Below, piece after piece: positions 23,090-30,276 of a stretch of 48,262 bases of DNA. Every line of letters starts with the position of its first letter. Position 1 is the first letter of the stretch. This DNA is from Pseudomonadota bacterium (GTDB lineage: Bacteria; Pseudomonadota; Alphaproteobacteria; Caulobacterales; Caulobacteraceae), in contig JAEYWU010000134.1 of assembly GCA_023428785.1 (NCBI GenBank), positions 1 to 48,262 of the forward strand, read 5' to 3'. The translations under genes were made by a program, and so were the position numbers. The notes under the pieces were generated by a model, which did not search any database, was not told the origin of the DNA, and was given only the letters and a program-made list of their open reading frames with translations.

Positions 23090-23953
23090 TCAGTACCGGC
23101 GGCCGCGGTCCCGCCGGCTGCTGAAGATCTCGCGATTGCGGTCGCGATCGTACACAACGAGATAGCCATCGCGGTCGACGTAGGCGATTGCGTCGCGGCC
23201 GGAAGAGCCCGTGCCCCAGACCGTGCGGCCGTCTGCGATCAGGATCAGTTCGCCGTTGTTGCGCAGGACCAGGCGGCAGTTTCGGCCTGCATAGGCGGTG
23301 CCGGCCGACCAGCGCACGCGGGCGTTCCAGCCTCGCGAGTCGGCGACCTCGAGCTCGCAGGAGCGCCGGAGCGTCAGGCGGTAATCGCCGCGTGCGGAGC
23401 TGATGGAATCCTCACGGTCGTTGCGGAGTTCGTCGCCGCTGCGCAGGACGTCGGCGCCTTGCCAGGGCCGGTCGCGGTCGTAGCCTCCACCGCCACCTCC
23501 GGAGCCGCCACCGGAGCCGCCGCCCGGACGTCCGGGGCGGTCGGGTTCAGGGGCGCGCTGAGCGGTGTTGGTGCGCCAGACCGCGCGGCCGCCGGAGTAC
23601 ATCGCCACGTCGCCGCTATCCTCAACCTGCAGGGTCGGATTGGTGCGGCCCACCGTATTGGAGGCCCAGAGCGGGGTCTCGTTCGAGTCGTACACGACCA
23701 GATTGCCGTCGCCCTGCATCCGGACGAAGCAGCCGAAGCCGCGATTGTGGGTGTTCGACGCCCACAGCGCACGCCCGCCCTCATAGAGCACCAGATTGCA
23801 GTCGCTCTGCATGATCAGATGGAAGCGACCGTTCTGGGAACGGATTTGCTGGTTTGCGGTCAGGTTGGTGTCGGCCCGAAGCGTGTTCTGGGCATGGGCG
23901 ATGCCGGGGACCAGGGCGGCCATGGTGGCAAAGGCGAGGAGCGCGGATTTCAT
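23090..23953 (-). CDS. secreted bulb-type lectin domain protein
   Basis: About 287 residues. The signal peptide (MKSALLAFATMAALVPG, then IAHAQ) is followed by two bulb-type (B-type, mannose-binding) lectin regions. The first shows the classic strands IMQSDCNLVLYEGGRALWAS, MQGDGNLVVYDSNETPLWAS and VEDSGDVAMYSGGRAVW, with the Q-x-D-x-N-x-V-x-Y sugar-site pattern. A Gly/Ser-rich hinge (GGGSGGGSGGGGGGYDRD) leads to a second, more divergent copy (NNGELILIADGRTVWG, DRDGYLVVYDRDR). Sugar binding on the cell surface or outside the cell is likely but the ligand is unknown. ATG 23953 gives a standard signal peptide. A TTG at 23986 with a better AGAGG site would add 11 residues. Confidence 0.82.
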   Translation of the reverse strand: MKSALLAFATMAALVPGIAHAQNTLRADTNLTANQQIRSQNGRFHLIMQSDCNLVLYEGGRALWASNTHNRGFGCFVRMQGDGNLVVYDSNETPLWASNTVGRTNPTLQVEDSGDVAMYSGGRAVWRTNTAQRAPEPDRPGRPGGGSGGGSGGGGGGYDRDRPWQGADVLRSGDELRNDREDSISSARGDYRLTLRRSCELEVADSRGWNARVRWSAGTAYAGRNCRLVLRNNGELILIADGRTVWGTGSSGRDAIAYVDRDGYLVVYDRDRNREIFSSRRDRGRRY

Positions 23954-24124
23954 GACGTTCGTCCAGAAGGATTTCGATACGGCCAAGCTGGCCTCTTCTA
24001 CATGAACGAGGGCTGTCTGACCGGCGCTGTGACCTGACCGATCCTGACGGCAGGCGCCCGCGTTTTCTTGCCGTGCCGCCCCTCACTGGCTAAGACCCGG
24101 CCACACGCAGCCACCGAGCCAGAC

Positions 24125-25402
24125 ATGACCGATATCGCCGACATCACCGCCCGCCAGATCATCGATTCGCGCGGCAACCCGACCGTGGAGGTCGATGTGG
24201 TGCTGGAGGACGGCGCGTTCGGACGGGCGGCGGTGCCCTCGGGCGCTTCCACCGGCGCCCACGAGGCGGTCGAGAAGCGCGACGGCGACAAGAAGCGCTG
24301 GGGCGGGAAGGGTGTCGAAAAGGCCGTCGACGCGGTCAACACTGAGATCTTTGACGCCCTTTGCGGCATGGACGCTGAGGACCAGCGCCGGATCGACGAG
24401 ACGCTGATCGGACTGGACGGCACGGACAACAAGGGCCGGCTGGGCGCCAACGCCATCCTGGGCGTGTCGCTGGCCTGCGCGAAGGCGAGCTCGATCTCGG
24501 CGGGCCTGCCGCTTCATCGATATGTCGGCGGCGTCTCGGCGCGCGTCCTGCCGGTGCCGATGATGAACATCATCAACGGCGGCGCCCATGCGGACAATCC
24601 GATCGACATCCAGGAGTTCATGATCCTGCCGACCGGCGCGGACACTTTCTCGGAAGGCCTGCGCATGGGCGCGGAAGTGTTCCACGCCCTGAAGAAGCAG
24701 CTGAAGGACGCCGGCCACAACACCAACGTCGGCGACGAGGGCGGCTTCGCCCCGAACCTGGCCTCGGCGGAAGCGGCGCTCGACTTCATCGTCAAGGCGG
24801 GCAAGGCCGCCGGCTATGAGGCCGGCAAGGACTTCTATCTGGGCCTCGACGTGGCCGCGACGGAGTTCTTCAAGAAGGGCAAGTACGAGTTGGAAGGCGA
24901 GGGCAAGTCGCTCGATCAGGCTGGCATGGTCGACTACCTGGCCGGTCTGGTGGACCGCTTCCCGATTGTCTCGATCGAAGACGGGTGCTCGGAAGACGAC
25001 TTCGAGGGCTGGAAGCTGCTCACGGATCGCCTGGGTGACCAGATCCAGCTGGTCGGCGACGATCTGTTCGTGACCAACCCGGCGCGCCTGCTGGCCGGGA
25101 TCGGCGAGGGCCTGGCCAATTCGATCCTGGTCAAGGTCAACCAGATCGGCACCCTGTCCGAGACGCTGGACGCCGTCGATATGGCCCACCGCTCGGGCTA
25201 CACGGCCGTGATGAGCCACCGCTCGGGCGAGACCGAGGATTCGACCATCGCGGACCTGGCCGTCGCCACCAACTGCGGACAGATCAAGACCGGCTCGCTG
25301 GCCCGCTCGGACCGGCTGGCCAAGTACAACCAGCTCCTGCGCATCGAAGAGATGCTGGGCGATCTGGCGGTCTATGCCGGGGAGAGCGTGCTGCGCGAAT
25401 AG
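24125..25402 (+). CDS. eno: enolase (phosphopyruvate hydratase)
   Basis: Glycolytic enzyme converting 2-phosphoglycerate to PEP. At 425 residues it has every family mark: RQIIDSRGNPTVEVDV at the start, GASTGAHEAVEKRDGD (mobile loop), NVGDEGGFAPN, catalytic Lys337 in ILVKVNQIGTLSET and SHRSGETEDSTIADLAV. ATG 24125 is the conserved start, and the 19 residues before it in frame are not enolase. The ribosome site is weak. It stands directly before ftsB, as in Caulobacteraceae. It feeds PEP to the ppdK and PDH functions found elsewhere in the window. Confidence 0.98.
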   Translation: MTDIADITARQIIDSRGNPTVEVDVVLEDGAFGRAAVPSGASTGAHEAVEKRDGDKKRWGGKGVEKAVDAVNTEIFDALCGMDAEDQRRIDETLIGLDGTDNKGRLGANAILGVSLACAKASSISAGLPLHRYVGGVSARVLPVPMMNIINGGAHADNPIDIQEFMILPTGADTFSEGLRMGAEVFHALKKQLKDAGHNTNVGDEGGFAPNLASAEAALDFIVKAGKAAGYEAGKDFYLGLDVAATEFFKKGKYELEGEGKSLDQAGMVDYLAGLVDRFPIVSIEDGCSEDDFEGWKLLTDRLGDQIQLVGDDLFVTNPARLLAGIGEGLANSILVKVNQIGTLSETLDAVDMAHRSGYTAVMSHRSGETEDSTIADLAVATNCGQIKTGSLARSDRLAKYNQLLRIEEMLGDLAVYAGESVLRE

Positions 25403-25420
25403 GCGCAGCACGACGCTTGC

Positions 25421-25471
25421 GGAAATTAGCCAAAAATTAAGCCTGTTGGAGCAGGAGTGCAGAATCGACTC
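25421..25471 (+). promoter_or_regulatory. CtrA-like box and tandem GANTC (CcrM) sites at ftsB
   Basis: TTAG (25426-25429), seven bases, then TTAA (25437-25440) matches the CtrA consensus TTAA-N7-TTAA with one mismatch. GAATC and GACTC lie back to back at 25462-25471, both fitting the CcrM methylation site GANTC. The box is 16 bp before the GTG start and the GANTC pair lies in the first codons. Cell-cycle control is inference. Confidence 0.5.
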
Positions 25472-25795
25472 CAGCGTATCCGGACCCCAGCGGTGGCTTT
25501 CAACTTCAGACCCTATGTGAGGCTGGCCATTCTGGGCGGGTTCATCGTCTACTTCGGCGCCCAGGCGCTGACGGGCGAGCGGGGGCTCCTGAACGAGGCC
25601 GAGCGCCGGCAGGAGCTAGTGGACCGCCGGGCCGAGCTGGCGACGCTTCAGTCCGAGCGCGAGGAACTTCAGGCGCGGGTCGACGGCCTGTCGTCGGAGC
25701 ACCTGTCGGTCGATCTGCTGGAAGAGCGGGCGCGCGTGGTGCTGGGTTTCGCCCGGCCCGACGACTACGTCATTCGCGCCGCGGCGGCCTCCTGA
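25457..25795 (+). CDS. ftsB: FtsB/DivIC-family cell division protein
   Basis: A 112-residue bitopic membrane protein of the divisome. A short basic N-terminus (NRLQRIRTPAVAFNFRPYVR) leads to one membrane span (LAILGGFIVYFGAQAL), then a coiled coil rich in Glu/Arg/Leu heptads (residues about 48-80) and the family-like C-terminal ERARVVLGFARPDDYVI. It should sit in the FtsQLB complex that activates septal peptidoglycan synthesis. GTG 25457 has GGAG at 25448-25451. It follows eno as in related genomes. A CtrA-like box and two GANTC sites lie at its start. Confidence 0.88.
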   Translation: MQNRLQRIRTPAVAFNFRPYVRLAILGGFIVYFGAQALTGERGLLNEAERRQELVDRRAELATLQSEREELQARVDGLSSEHLSVDLLEERARVVLGFARPDDYVIRAAAAS

Positions 25796-25805
25796 CGAAC
25801 TTCTG

Positions 25806-25822
25806 ATCAGGTTATCCCTGAT
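25806..25822 (+). promoter_or_regulatory. perfect 6-bp dyad upstream of the pdh operon
   Basis: ATCAGG-TTATC-CCTGAT lies ten bases after the ftsB stop and 124 bp before pdhA. It could be an operator for the PDH operon or a weak ftsB terminator (no T-run). It does not match the E. coli PdhR site. Confidence 0.35.
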
Positions 25823-25945
25823 ATGGCTTTGCCTTTCGGAACAGAAGGCTGCTAAAGCCCGCTTTCCGTAACGACAGGCGGGATGCGCGACCGAGGAAAC
25901 CGGTTACCTTCCTTGCCCATCAACGAACGTCTGGGAGGACGCCGG

Positions 25946-26965
25946 ATGGCGAAAGCCGCCGCCAAGACCAATGCGAAGAAGTCCAATGGGCCCGAGGCGT
26001 CCAAGGATGAGTTGCTCGGCTACTACCGGGAAATGCTGCTGATCCGGCGCTTTGAAGAGCGGGCCGGGCAGCTGTACGGCATGGGCCTGATCGGGGGCTT
26101 CTGCCACCTGTACATCGGCCAGGAGGCCGTGGCGGTAGGCGTGCAGGCCTCGGTCAAACAGGGCCATGACAAGATCATCACCGGCTATCGCGACCACGGC
26201 CATATGCTGGCCGCCGGGATGGACCCCAAGGCGGTCATGGCCGAGCTGACGGGGCGCATCGGCGGCTCGTCCAAGGGCAAGGGCGGCTCGATGCACATGT
26301 TTGACGTGCCGACCGGCTTCTATGGCGGTCACGGCATCGTCGGCGCCCAGGTGGCGCTAGGCGCGGGTCTGGCTTTCGCGGGTAAGTACCGCGGCGATGA
26401 CTCGGTCAGCTTCGTCTATTTCGGCGACGGCGCGGCCAACCAGGGCCAAGTCTACGAGAGCTTCAACATGGCCCAGCTGTGGAAGCTGCCGGCCATCTTC
26501 ATCATCGAGAACAACCAGTACGCCATGGGCACCTCGATCGAGCGGTCCTCGGCCACGACTGAGCTCTACATGCGCGGCGCCTCGTTCGGCATTCCGGGCG
26601 AGCAGGTCGACGGCATGGACGTGCTGGCGGTCCGCGACGCAACGGCCCGGGCGGTCAAGCGCGCCCGCGAAGGCGGCGGTCCGTTCATTCTGGAAGTGAA
26701 GACCTACCGCTATCGCGGTCACTCCATGTCGGACCCGGCCAAGTACCGGACCAAGGAAGAGGTCGACGAGGTCAAGAAGACCCGCGACCCGATCGACCAC
26801 GTGAAGATCCTGCTCGAGCAGGCCGGCGCGACCGAGGCCGACCTCAAGCCGATCGAGGACGATGTGAAGGCGATCGTCGCCGAGGCCGTCCAGTTCGCGC
26901 AGGAAAGCCCAGAGCCGGATCCGTCGGAACTCTATACGGACGTGTACCAGGAGGCCGCCCAGTGA
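25946..26965 (+). CDS. pdhA: pyruvate dehydrogenase E1 component, alpha subunit
   Basis: With the beta subunit it decarboxylates pyruvate using thiamine diphosphate. The 339-residue chain has the E1-alpha order: YREMLLIRRFEERAGQLYGM, GFCHLYIGQEAVAVG, the phosphorylation-loop-like GHSMSDPAKYRTKEE region, and the ThDP/Mg motif FGDGAANQGQVYESFNMA ending in IIENN. A short Lys/Ala-rich N-terminus precedes it. ATG 25946 has GGAGG at 25934-25938. The stop overlaps the pdhB GTG (GTGA). Confidence 0.97.
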   Translation: MAKAAAKTNAKKSNGPEASKDELLGYYREMLLIRRFEERAGQLYGMGLIGGFCHLYIGQEAVAVGVQASVKQGHDKIITGYRDHGHMLAAGMDPKAVMAELTGRIGGSSKGKGGSMHMFDVPTGFYGGHGIVGAQVALGAGLAFAGKYRGDDSVSFVYFGDGAANQGQVYESFNMAQLWKLPAIFIIENNQYAMGTSIERSSATTELYMRGASFGIPGEQVDGMDVLAVRDATARAVKRAREGGGPFILEVKTYRYRGHSMSDPAKYRTKEEVDEVKKTRDPIDHVKILLEQAGATEADLKPIEDDVKAIVAEAVQFAQESPEPDPSELYTDVYQEAAQ

Positions 26966-28335
26966 CCGACATCCTGATGCCGGCGCTTTCTCCGACGATG
27001 GAGGAAGGCAACCTGACCAAGTGGCACGTGAAGGCGGGCGACACGGTCAAGGCGGGCGACGTGATCGCCGAGATCGAGACCGACAAGGCGACCATGGAGG
27101 TCGAGGCCGTCGACGAGGGCGAAGTCGCCGAGATCCTGATCCCCGAGGGGACCGAGGGCGTGAAGGTCAACGCCGTGATCGCGCGTCTGGCGGGCGGTGA
27201 TGCTCCGGCCAAGCCGGCTGCGGCTCCGGCCCCTGAGGCCCCGGCCAAGGAGGAGCCCAAGGCCGCCGCCGGGCCGGAAGAAGACCCGACCGCGCCGGTG
27301 ACGCCCAAGGTCGAGCTCAAGGACCCGGAGATCCCGGCCGACGCCAAGCTGGTCAAGACGACCGTGCGCGACGCCCTGCGTGACGCCATGGCCGAGGAGA
27401 TGCGCCGCGACGAGGACGTGTTCCTGATGGGCGAGGAAGTCGCCCAGTATCAGGGCGCCTACAAGGTCTCGCGCGAACTGCTGCAGGAGTTCGGAGACCG
27501 CCGCGTGATCGACACGCCGATCACCGAATACGGCTTCGCGGGCGTGGGAACCGGGGCGGCGATGGCCGGCCTGAAGCCCATCGTGGAGTTCATGACCTTC
27601 AACTTCGCCATGCAGGCGATCGACCACATCATCAACTCGGCGGCCAAGACGCTGTACATGTCGGGCGGCCAGATCCGGGCGCCGATCGTGTTCCGGGGCC
27701 CGAACGGCGCGGCCAGCCGCGTGGCGGCCCAGCACAGCCAGGACTATTCGGCCTGGTACGCCAATGTGCCCGGCCTGAAGGTGGTGGCGCCCTATGACGC
27801 CGCCGACGCCAAGGGCCTTCTGAAGGCCGCGATCCGCGATCCGAACCCGGTCGTCTTCCTCGAACACGAGATGATGTACGGCACAGAGTTCGACGTGCCG
27901 GACGTCGAGGACTGGATCGTGCCGATCGGCAAGGCCAAGGTCCGCCGCGAAGGCAAGGACGTGACCATCACTTCGCACAGCCGTATGGTCGGCTTCGCCC
28001 TCAAGGCGGCCGAGGAACTGGCCAAGGAAGGCATCGAGGCGGAGGTCATCGACCTTCGGACGCTGCGCCCGCTGGACCACGAGACGATCGTCGAGAGCGT
28101 CAAGAAGACCAACCGGATCGTTTCGGTCGAAGAGGGCTGGGGCCCGATGGGCGTCGGCGCCGAAGTCTGCGCCCGCGTGATCGAGCATGCCTTCGACTAT
28201 CTGGATGCCCCGCCGCTGCGCGTGCACCAGGAAGACGTGCCGATGCCGTACGCCGCCAATCTAGAGGCGCTGACGCTTCCGACCGTCGAAAAGATCGTCC
28301 AGGCTGTTAAGAAGGTGACCTATGCCGCCGCATGA
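26962..28335 (+). CDS. pdhB: pyruvate dehydrogenase E1 component, beta subunit with lipoyl domain
   Basis: A 457-residue subunit. Residues 1-76 form a complete lipoyl domain with Lys42 in IETDKATMEVEAV, then an Ala/Pro/Lys-rich linker (about 77-125). The E1-beta fold follows (VRDALRDAMAEEM, EYGFAGVGTGAAMAGLKPI, FRGPNGAASRVAAQHSQDY). A lipoylated E1-beta is known in several alphaproteobacteria. The DNA of the lipoyl part is about 93% identical to that of pdhC. GTG 26962 has AGGAGG at 26949-26954 and overlaps the pdhA stop. Confidence 0.97.
   Translation: MTDILMPALSPTMEEGNLTKWHVKAGDTVKAGDVIAEIETDKATMEVEAVDEGEVAEILIPEGTEGVKVNAVIARLAGGDAPAKPAAAPAPEAPAKEEPKAAAGPEEDPTAPVTPKVELKDPEIPADAKLVKTTVRDALRDAMAEEMRRDEDVFLMGEEVAQYQGAYKVSRELLQEFGDRRVIDTPITEYGFAGVGTGAAMAGLKPIVEFMTFNFAMQAIDHIINSAAKTLYMSGGQIRAPIVFRGPNGAASRVAAQHSQDYSAWYANVPGLKVVAPYDAADAKGLLKAAIRDPNPVVFLEHEMMYGTEFDVPDVEDWIVPIGKAKVRREGKDVTITSHSRMVGFALKAAEELAKEGIEAEVIDLRTLRPLDHETIVESVKKTNRIVSVEEGWGPMGVGAEVCARVIEHAFDYLDAPPLRVHQEDVPMPYAANLEALTLPTVEKIVQAVKKVTYAAA
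26963..27189 (+). repeat. lipoyl-domain DNA repeat, copy 1
   Basis: Codons 1-76 of pdhB match codons 1-76 of pdhC at all but 16 of 228 bases. The first 43 bases after the start base are identical. Confidence 0.9.
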
Positions 28336-28633
28336 AATGAGAATTCCGGACGGTGCGCGTGAGGGACCTCACGCCGACAAGGCTGTCGAACTGATGCGTG
28401 TGTGGTGGATCCACGACCATCCCGAATTCGTGCTTGGGCCGTTCCTGAAGGACCCCAAGAACATCGGCCGCATGCTTGGCGAAGCCGCCTTCCACTTCTC
28501 GCAGGTCTACGCCTCGCGTGATCTCGGCAAGGCCGACGAACTGCTCGAGCAGATTCGTCAGGGCTTTGAAGAGTCCAAGTCGATCCCGATGGCCACGCGC
28601 ATGACCACCGAGGCTCCTCCCAAGAAGGACTGA
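28322..28633 (+). CDS. DUF5076-like protein in the PDH operon
   Basis: A 103-residue soluble protein: MRIPDGAREGPHADKAVELM, then VWWIHDHPEFVLGPFLKDPK, IGRMLGEAAFHFSQVYAS and a helical C-terminus (KADELLEQIRQGFEES). I believe it belongs to DUF5076, a small alphaproteobacterial family with no known function, but I cannot check this. Its ATG lies 14 bases inside the end of pdhB, and pdhC starts two bases after its stop, so it is embedded in the PDH operon. A role in assembly or control of the complex is inference. There are no obvious catalytic residues. Confidence 0.75.
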   Translation: MPPHEMRIPDGAREGPHADKAVELMRVWWIHDHPEFVLGPFLKDPKNIGRMLGEAAFHFSQVYASRDLGKADELLEQIRQGFEESKSIPMATRMTTEAPPKKD

Positions 28634-28635
28634 GC

Positions 28636-29898
28636 ATGACCGACATCCTGATGCCGGCGCTTTCTCCGACGATGGAGGAGGGCAACCTGACCAAGTGGCA
28701 CGTCAAGGCGGGCGACGAGGTCAAGGCTGGCGACGTGATCGCCGAGATCGAGACCGACAAAGCGACCATGGAGGTCGAGGCTGTCGACGAGGGCGAAGTG
28801 GCCGAGATCCTGGTTCCGGAAGGGACCGAGGGCGTCAAGGTCAATGCCGTGATCGCGCGCCTGAAGGGCGAGGGCGGCACGGCCGCGCCGGCGCCTAAGG
28901 CTGAGGCGCCCAAGGTCGAACCGGCAAAGCAGGAGGCCCCCAAGGCCGAGCCGGCCAAGGCTCCGACGCCTGCCGCCGCCGCGGCGGCAAAGGTCGTGGG
29001 CGACCGGGTGTTCGCCTCGCCGTTGGCGCGCCGCATGGCCTCGCAGGCCGGGCTGGACCTGAAGGCGATCAGGGGCACCGGTCCTCGCGGCCGGATCGTC
29101 AAGGCCGACGTCGAAGGCGCCGGCAAGGGCGGCGCCGCAGCCCCGGCAGCCGCCGCCAAGGGCGAGGCCCGTCAGGTGCTGTCGCTGGAGCAGCAGGGCA
29201 TCAAGCCGGGCAGCTACGACCTCGTGCCGCTGGACGGCATGCGCAAGGCCATCGCGCGTCGCCTGACCGAGAGCTTCCGCGACGTTCCGCATTTCCCGCT
29301 GAACATCGACTGCGAGATCGACGGCCTGCTGGCCGCCCGGGCCAAGGTCAACGCCATGCTGGAAAGCCAGGGCGTGAAGGTGTCGGTGAACGACTTCGTG
29401 ATGAAGGCCTCGGCCATGGCCCTGAAGGCCGTGCCGGAAGCCAACGCCTCCTACACGCCCGAAGGCATCGCCATGCACCACCACGCCGATGTGGCGATGG
29501 CGGTGGCGATCGACGGCGGCCTGATCACCCCGATCATCTTCTCGGCCGAGACCAAGTCGCTGAGCCAGATCGCGACGGAAGCCAAGGATCTCGCCAAGCG
29601 GGCGCGCGAGCGCAAGCTGAAGCCGGAAGAGTTCCAGGGCGGCACCTTCAGCGTCTCGAACCTGGGCATGTTCGGCATCAAGTCGTTCTCTTCGATCATC
29701 AACGAGCCCCAGGGCGCGATCATGAGCGTGGGCGCGGGTGAGCAGCGCCCGGTGGTCAAGAACGGCCAGCTGGCCGTGGCCACCATCATGACCGTGACCC
29801 TGACCTGCGATCACCGCGTCGTAGACGGGGCGGTCGGAGCGCGCTTCCTGCAGGTCTTCAAGCAGATGATCGAAGACCCGGTCACGATGCTGGCGTAG
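28636..29898 (+). CDS. pdhC: dihydrolipoamide acetyltransferase (PDH E2)
   Basis: Core of the pyruvate dehydrogenase complex; transfers acetyl groups from lipoyl-Lys to CoA. The 420-residue chain has a lipoyl domain (1-76, Lys42), an Ala/Pro/Lys linker, the peripheral-subunit-binding domain (VFASPLARRMASQAG ... IRGTGPRGRIVKADV) and the catalytic domain with His393 in CDHRVVDGAVGARF. A single lipoyl domain here is complemented by the one on E1-beta. It starts two bases after the DUF5076-like stop. Confidence 0.97.
   Translation: MTDILMPALSPTMEEGNLTKWHVKAGDEVKAGDVIAEIETDKATMEVEAVDEGEVAEILVPEGTEGVKVNAVIARLKGEGGTAAPAPKAEAPKVEPAKQEAPKAEPAKAPTPAAAAAAKVVGDRVFASPLARRMASQAGLDLKAIRGTGPRGRIVKADVEGAGKGGAAAPAAAAKGEARQVLSLEQQGIKPGSYDLVPLDGMRKAIARRLTESFRDVPHFPLNIDCEIDGLLAARAKVNAMLESQGVKVSVNDFVMKASAMALKAVPEANASYTPEGIAMHHHADVAMAVAIDGGLITPIIFSAETKSLSQIATEAKDLAKRARERKLKPEEFQGGTFSVSNLGMFGIKSFSSIINEPQGAIMSVGAGEQRPVVKNGQLAVATIMTVTLTCDHRVVDGAVGARFLQVFKQMIEDPVTMLA
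28637..28863 (+). repeat. lipoyl-domain DNA repeat, copy 2
   Basis: The pdhC copy of the 228-bp lipoyl sequence. Relative to pdhB only residues 28 and 60 differ in the protein, so most base changes are silent. Confidence 0.9.
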
Positions 29899-29910
29899 GG
29901 CGGGCCCGCC

Positions 29911-30276
29911 GTGCCGCCCAAGGTCGTCATCGCCGAGAAGCTGGCCCTCATTGGTCAGGCTTGGGACCCCAAGATCGTGGGCCGTGTCAATGACACCGAG
30001 GTCAAGCTGGTGAAGCTGGACGGTGAGTTCGTCTGGCACAGCCATGCGGTCGAGGACGAGCTGTTCCTGGTGGCCTCGGGCCGGTTGAGGATGAAGTTCC
30101 GCGACGGCGATCAGGTGCTGGAGCCCGGAGAATTCATCATCGTGCCGCACGGGGTCGAGCACTGCCCGGTGGCCGAGACCGACAATACTTCCGTCCTGCT
30201 GGTTAAGCCGGCGGGCGTCATCAATACCGGCGAGGCTGACGATCCTCGCCGCCGCAACGTACTCGAGGAAATCTGA
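29911..30276 (+). CDS. cupin domain protein
   Basis: A 121-residue single-domain cupin. The first motif is seen in VWHSHAVEDELFLVASGRLR (His-x-His with a following Glu) and the second in EPGEFIIVPHGVEHCPVAE (His ... His), giving a full metal site. Single cupins of this kind bind small ligands or act as isomerases or dioxygenases, and none can be named. It lies between pdhC and lpdA, and its TGA overlaps the lpdA ATG (TGATG), so it should be made with the PDH complex. The GTG start has only a weak G-rich site. Confidence 0.82.
   Translation: MPPKVVIAEKLALIGQAWDPKIVGRVNDTEVKLVKLDGEFVWHSHAVEDELFLVASGRLRMKFRDGDQVLEPGEFIIVPHGVEHCPVAETDNTSVLLVKPAGVINTGEADDPRRRNVLEEI

Noticed and set aside
25796..25945. 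E. coli-type PdhR operator before pdhA
   Set aside because: The dyad ATCAGG-N5-CCTGAT does not match the ATTGGT-N3-ACCAAT-type site.
28558..30162. Long minus-strand open frame across pdhC
   Set aside because: It mirrors pdhC and gives a His/Asp/Gly-rich nonsense protein, a common artefact of GC-rich third positions.
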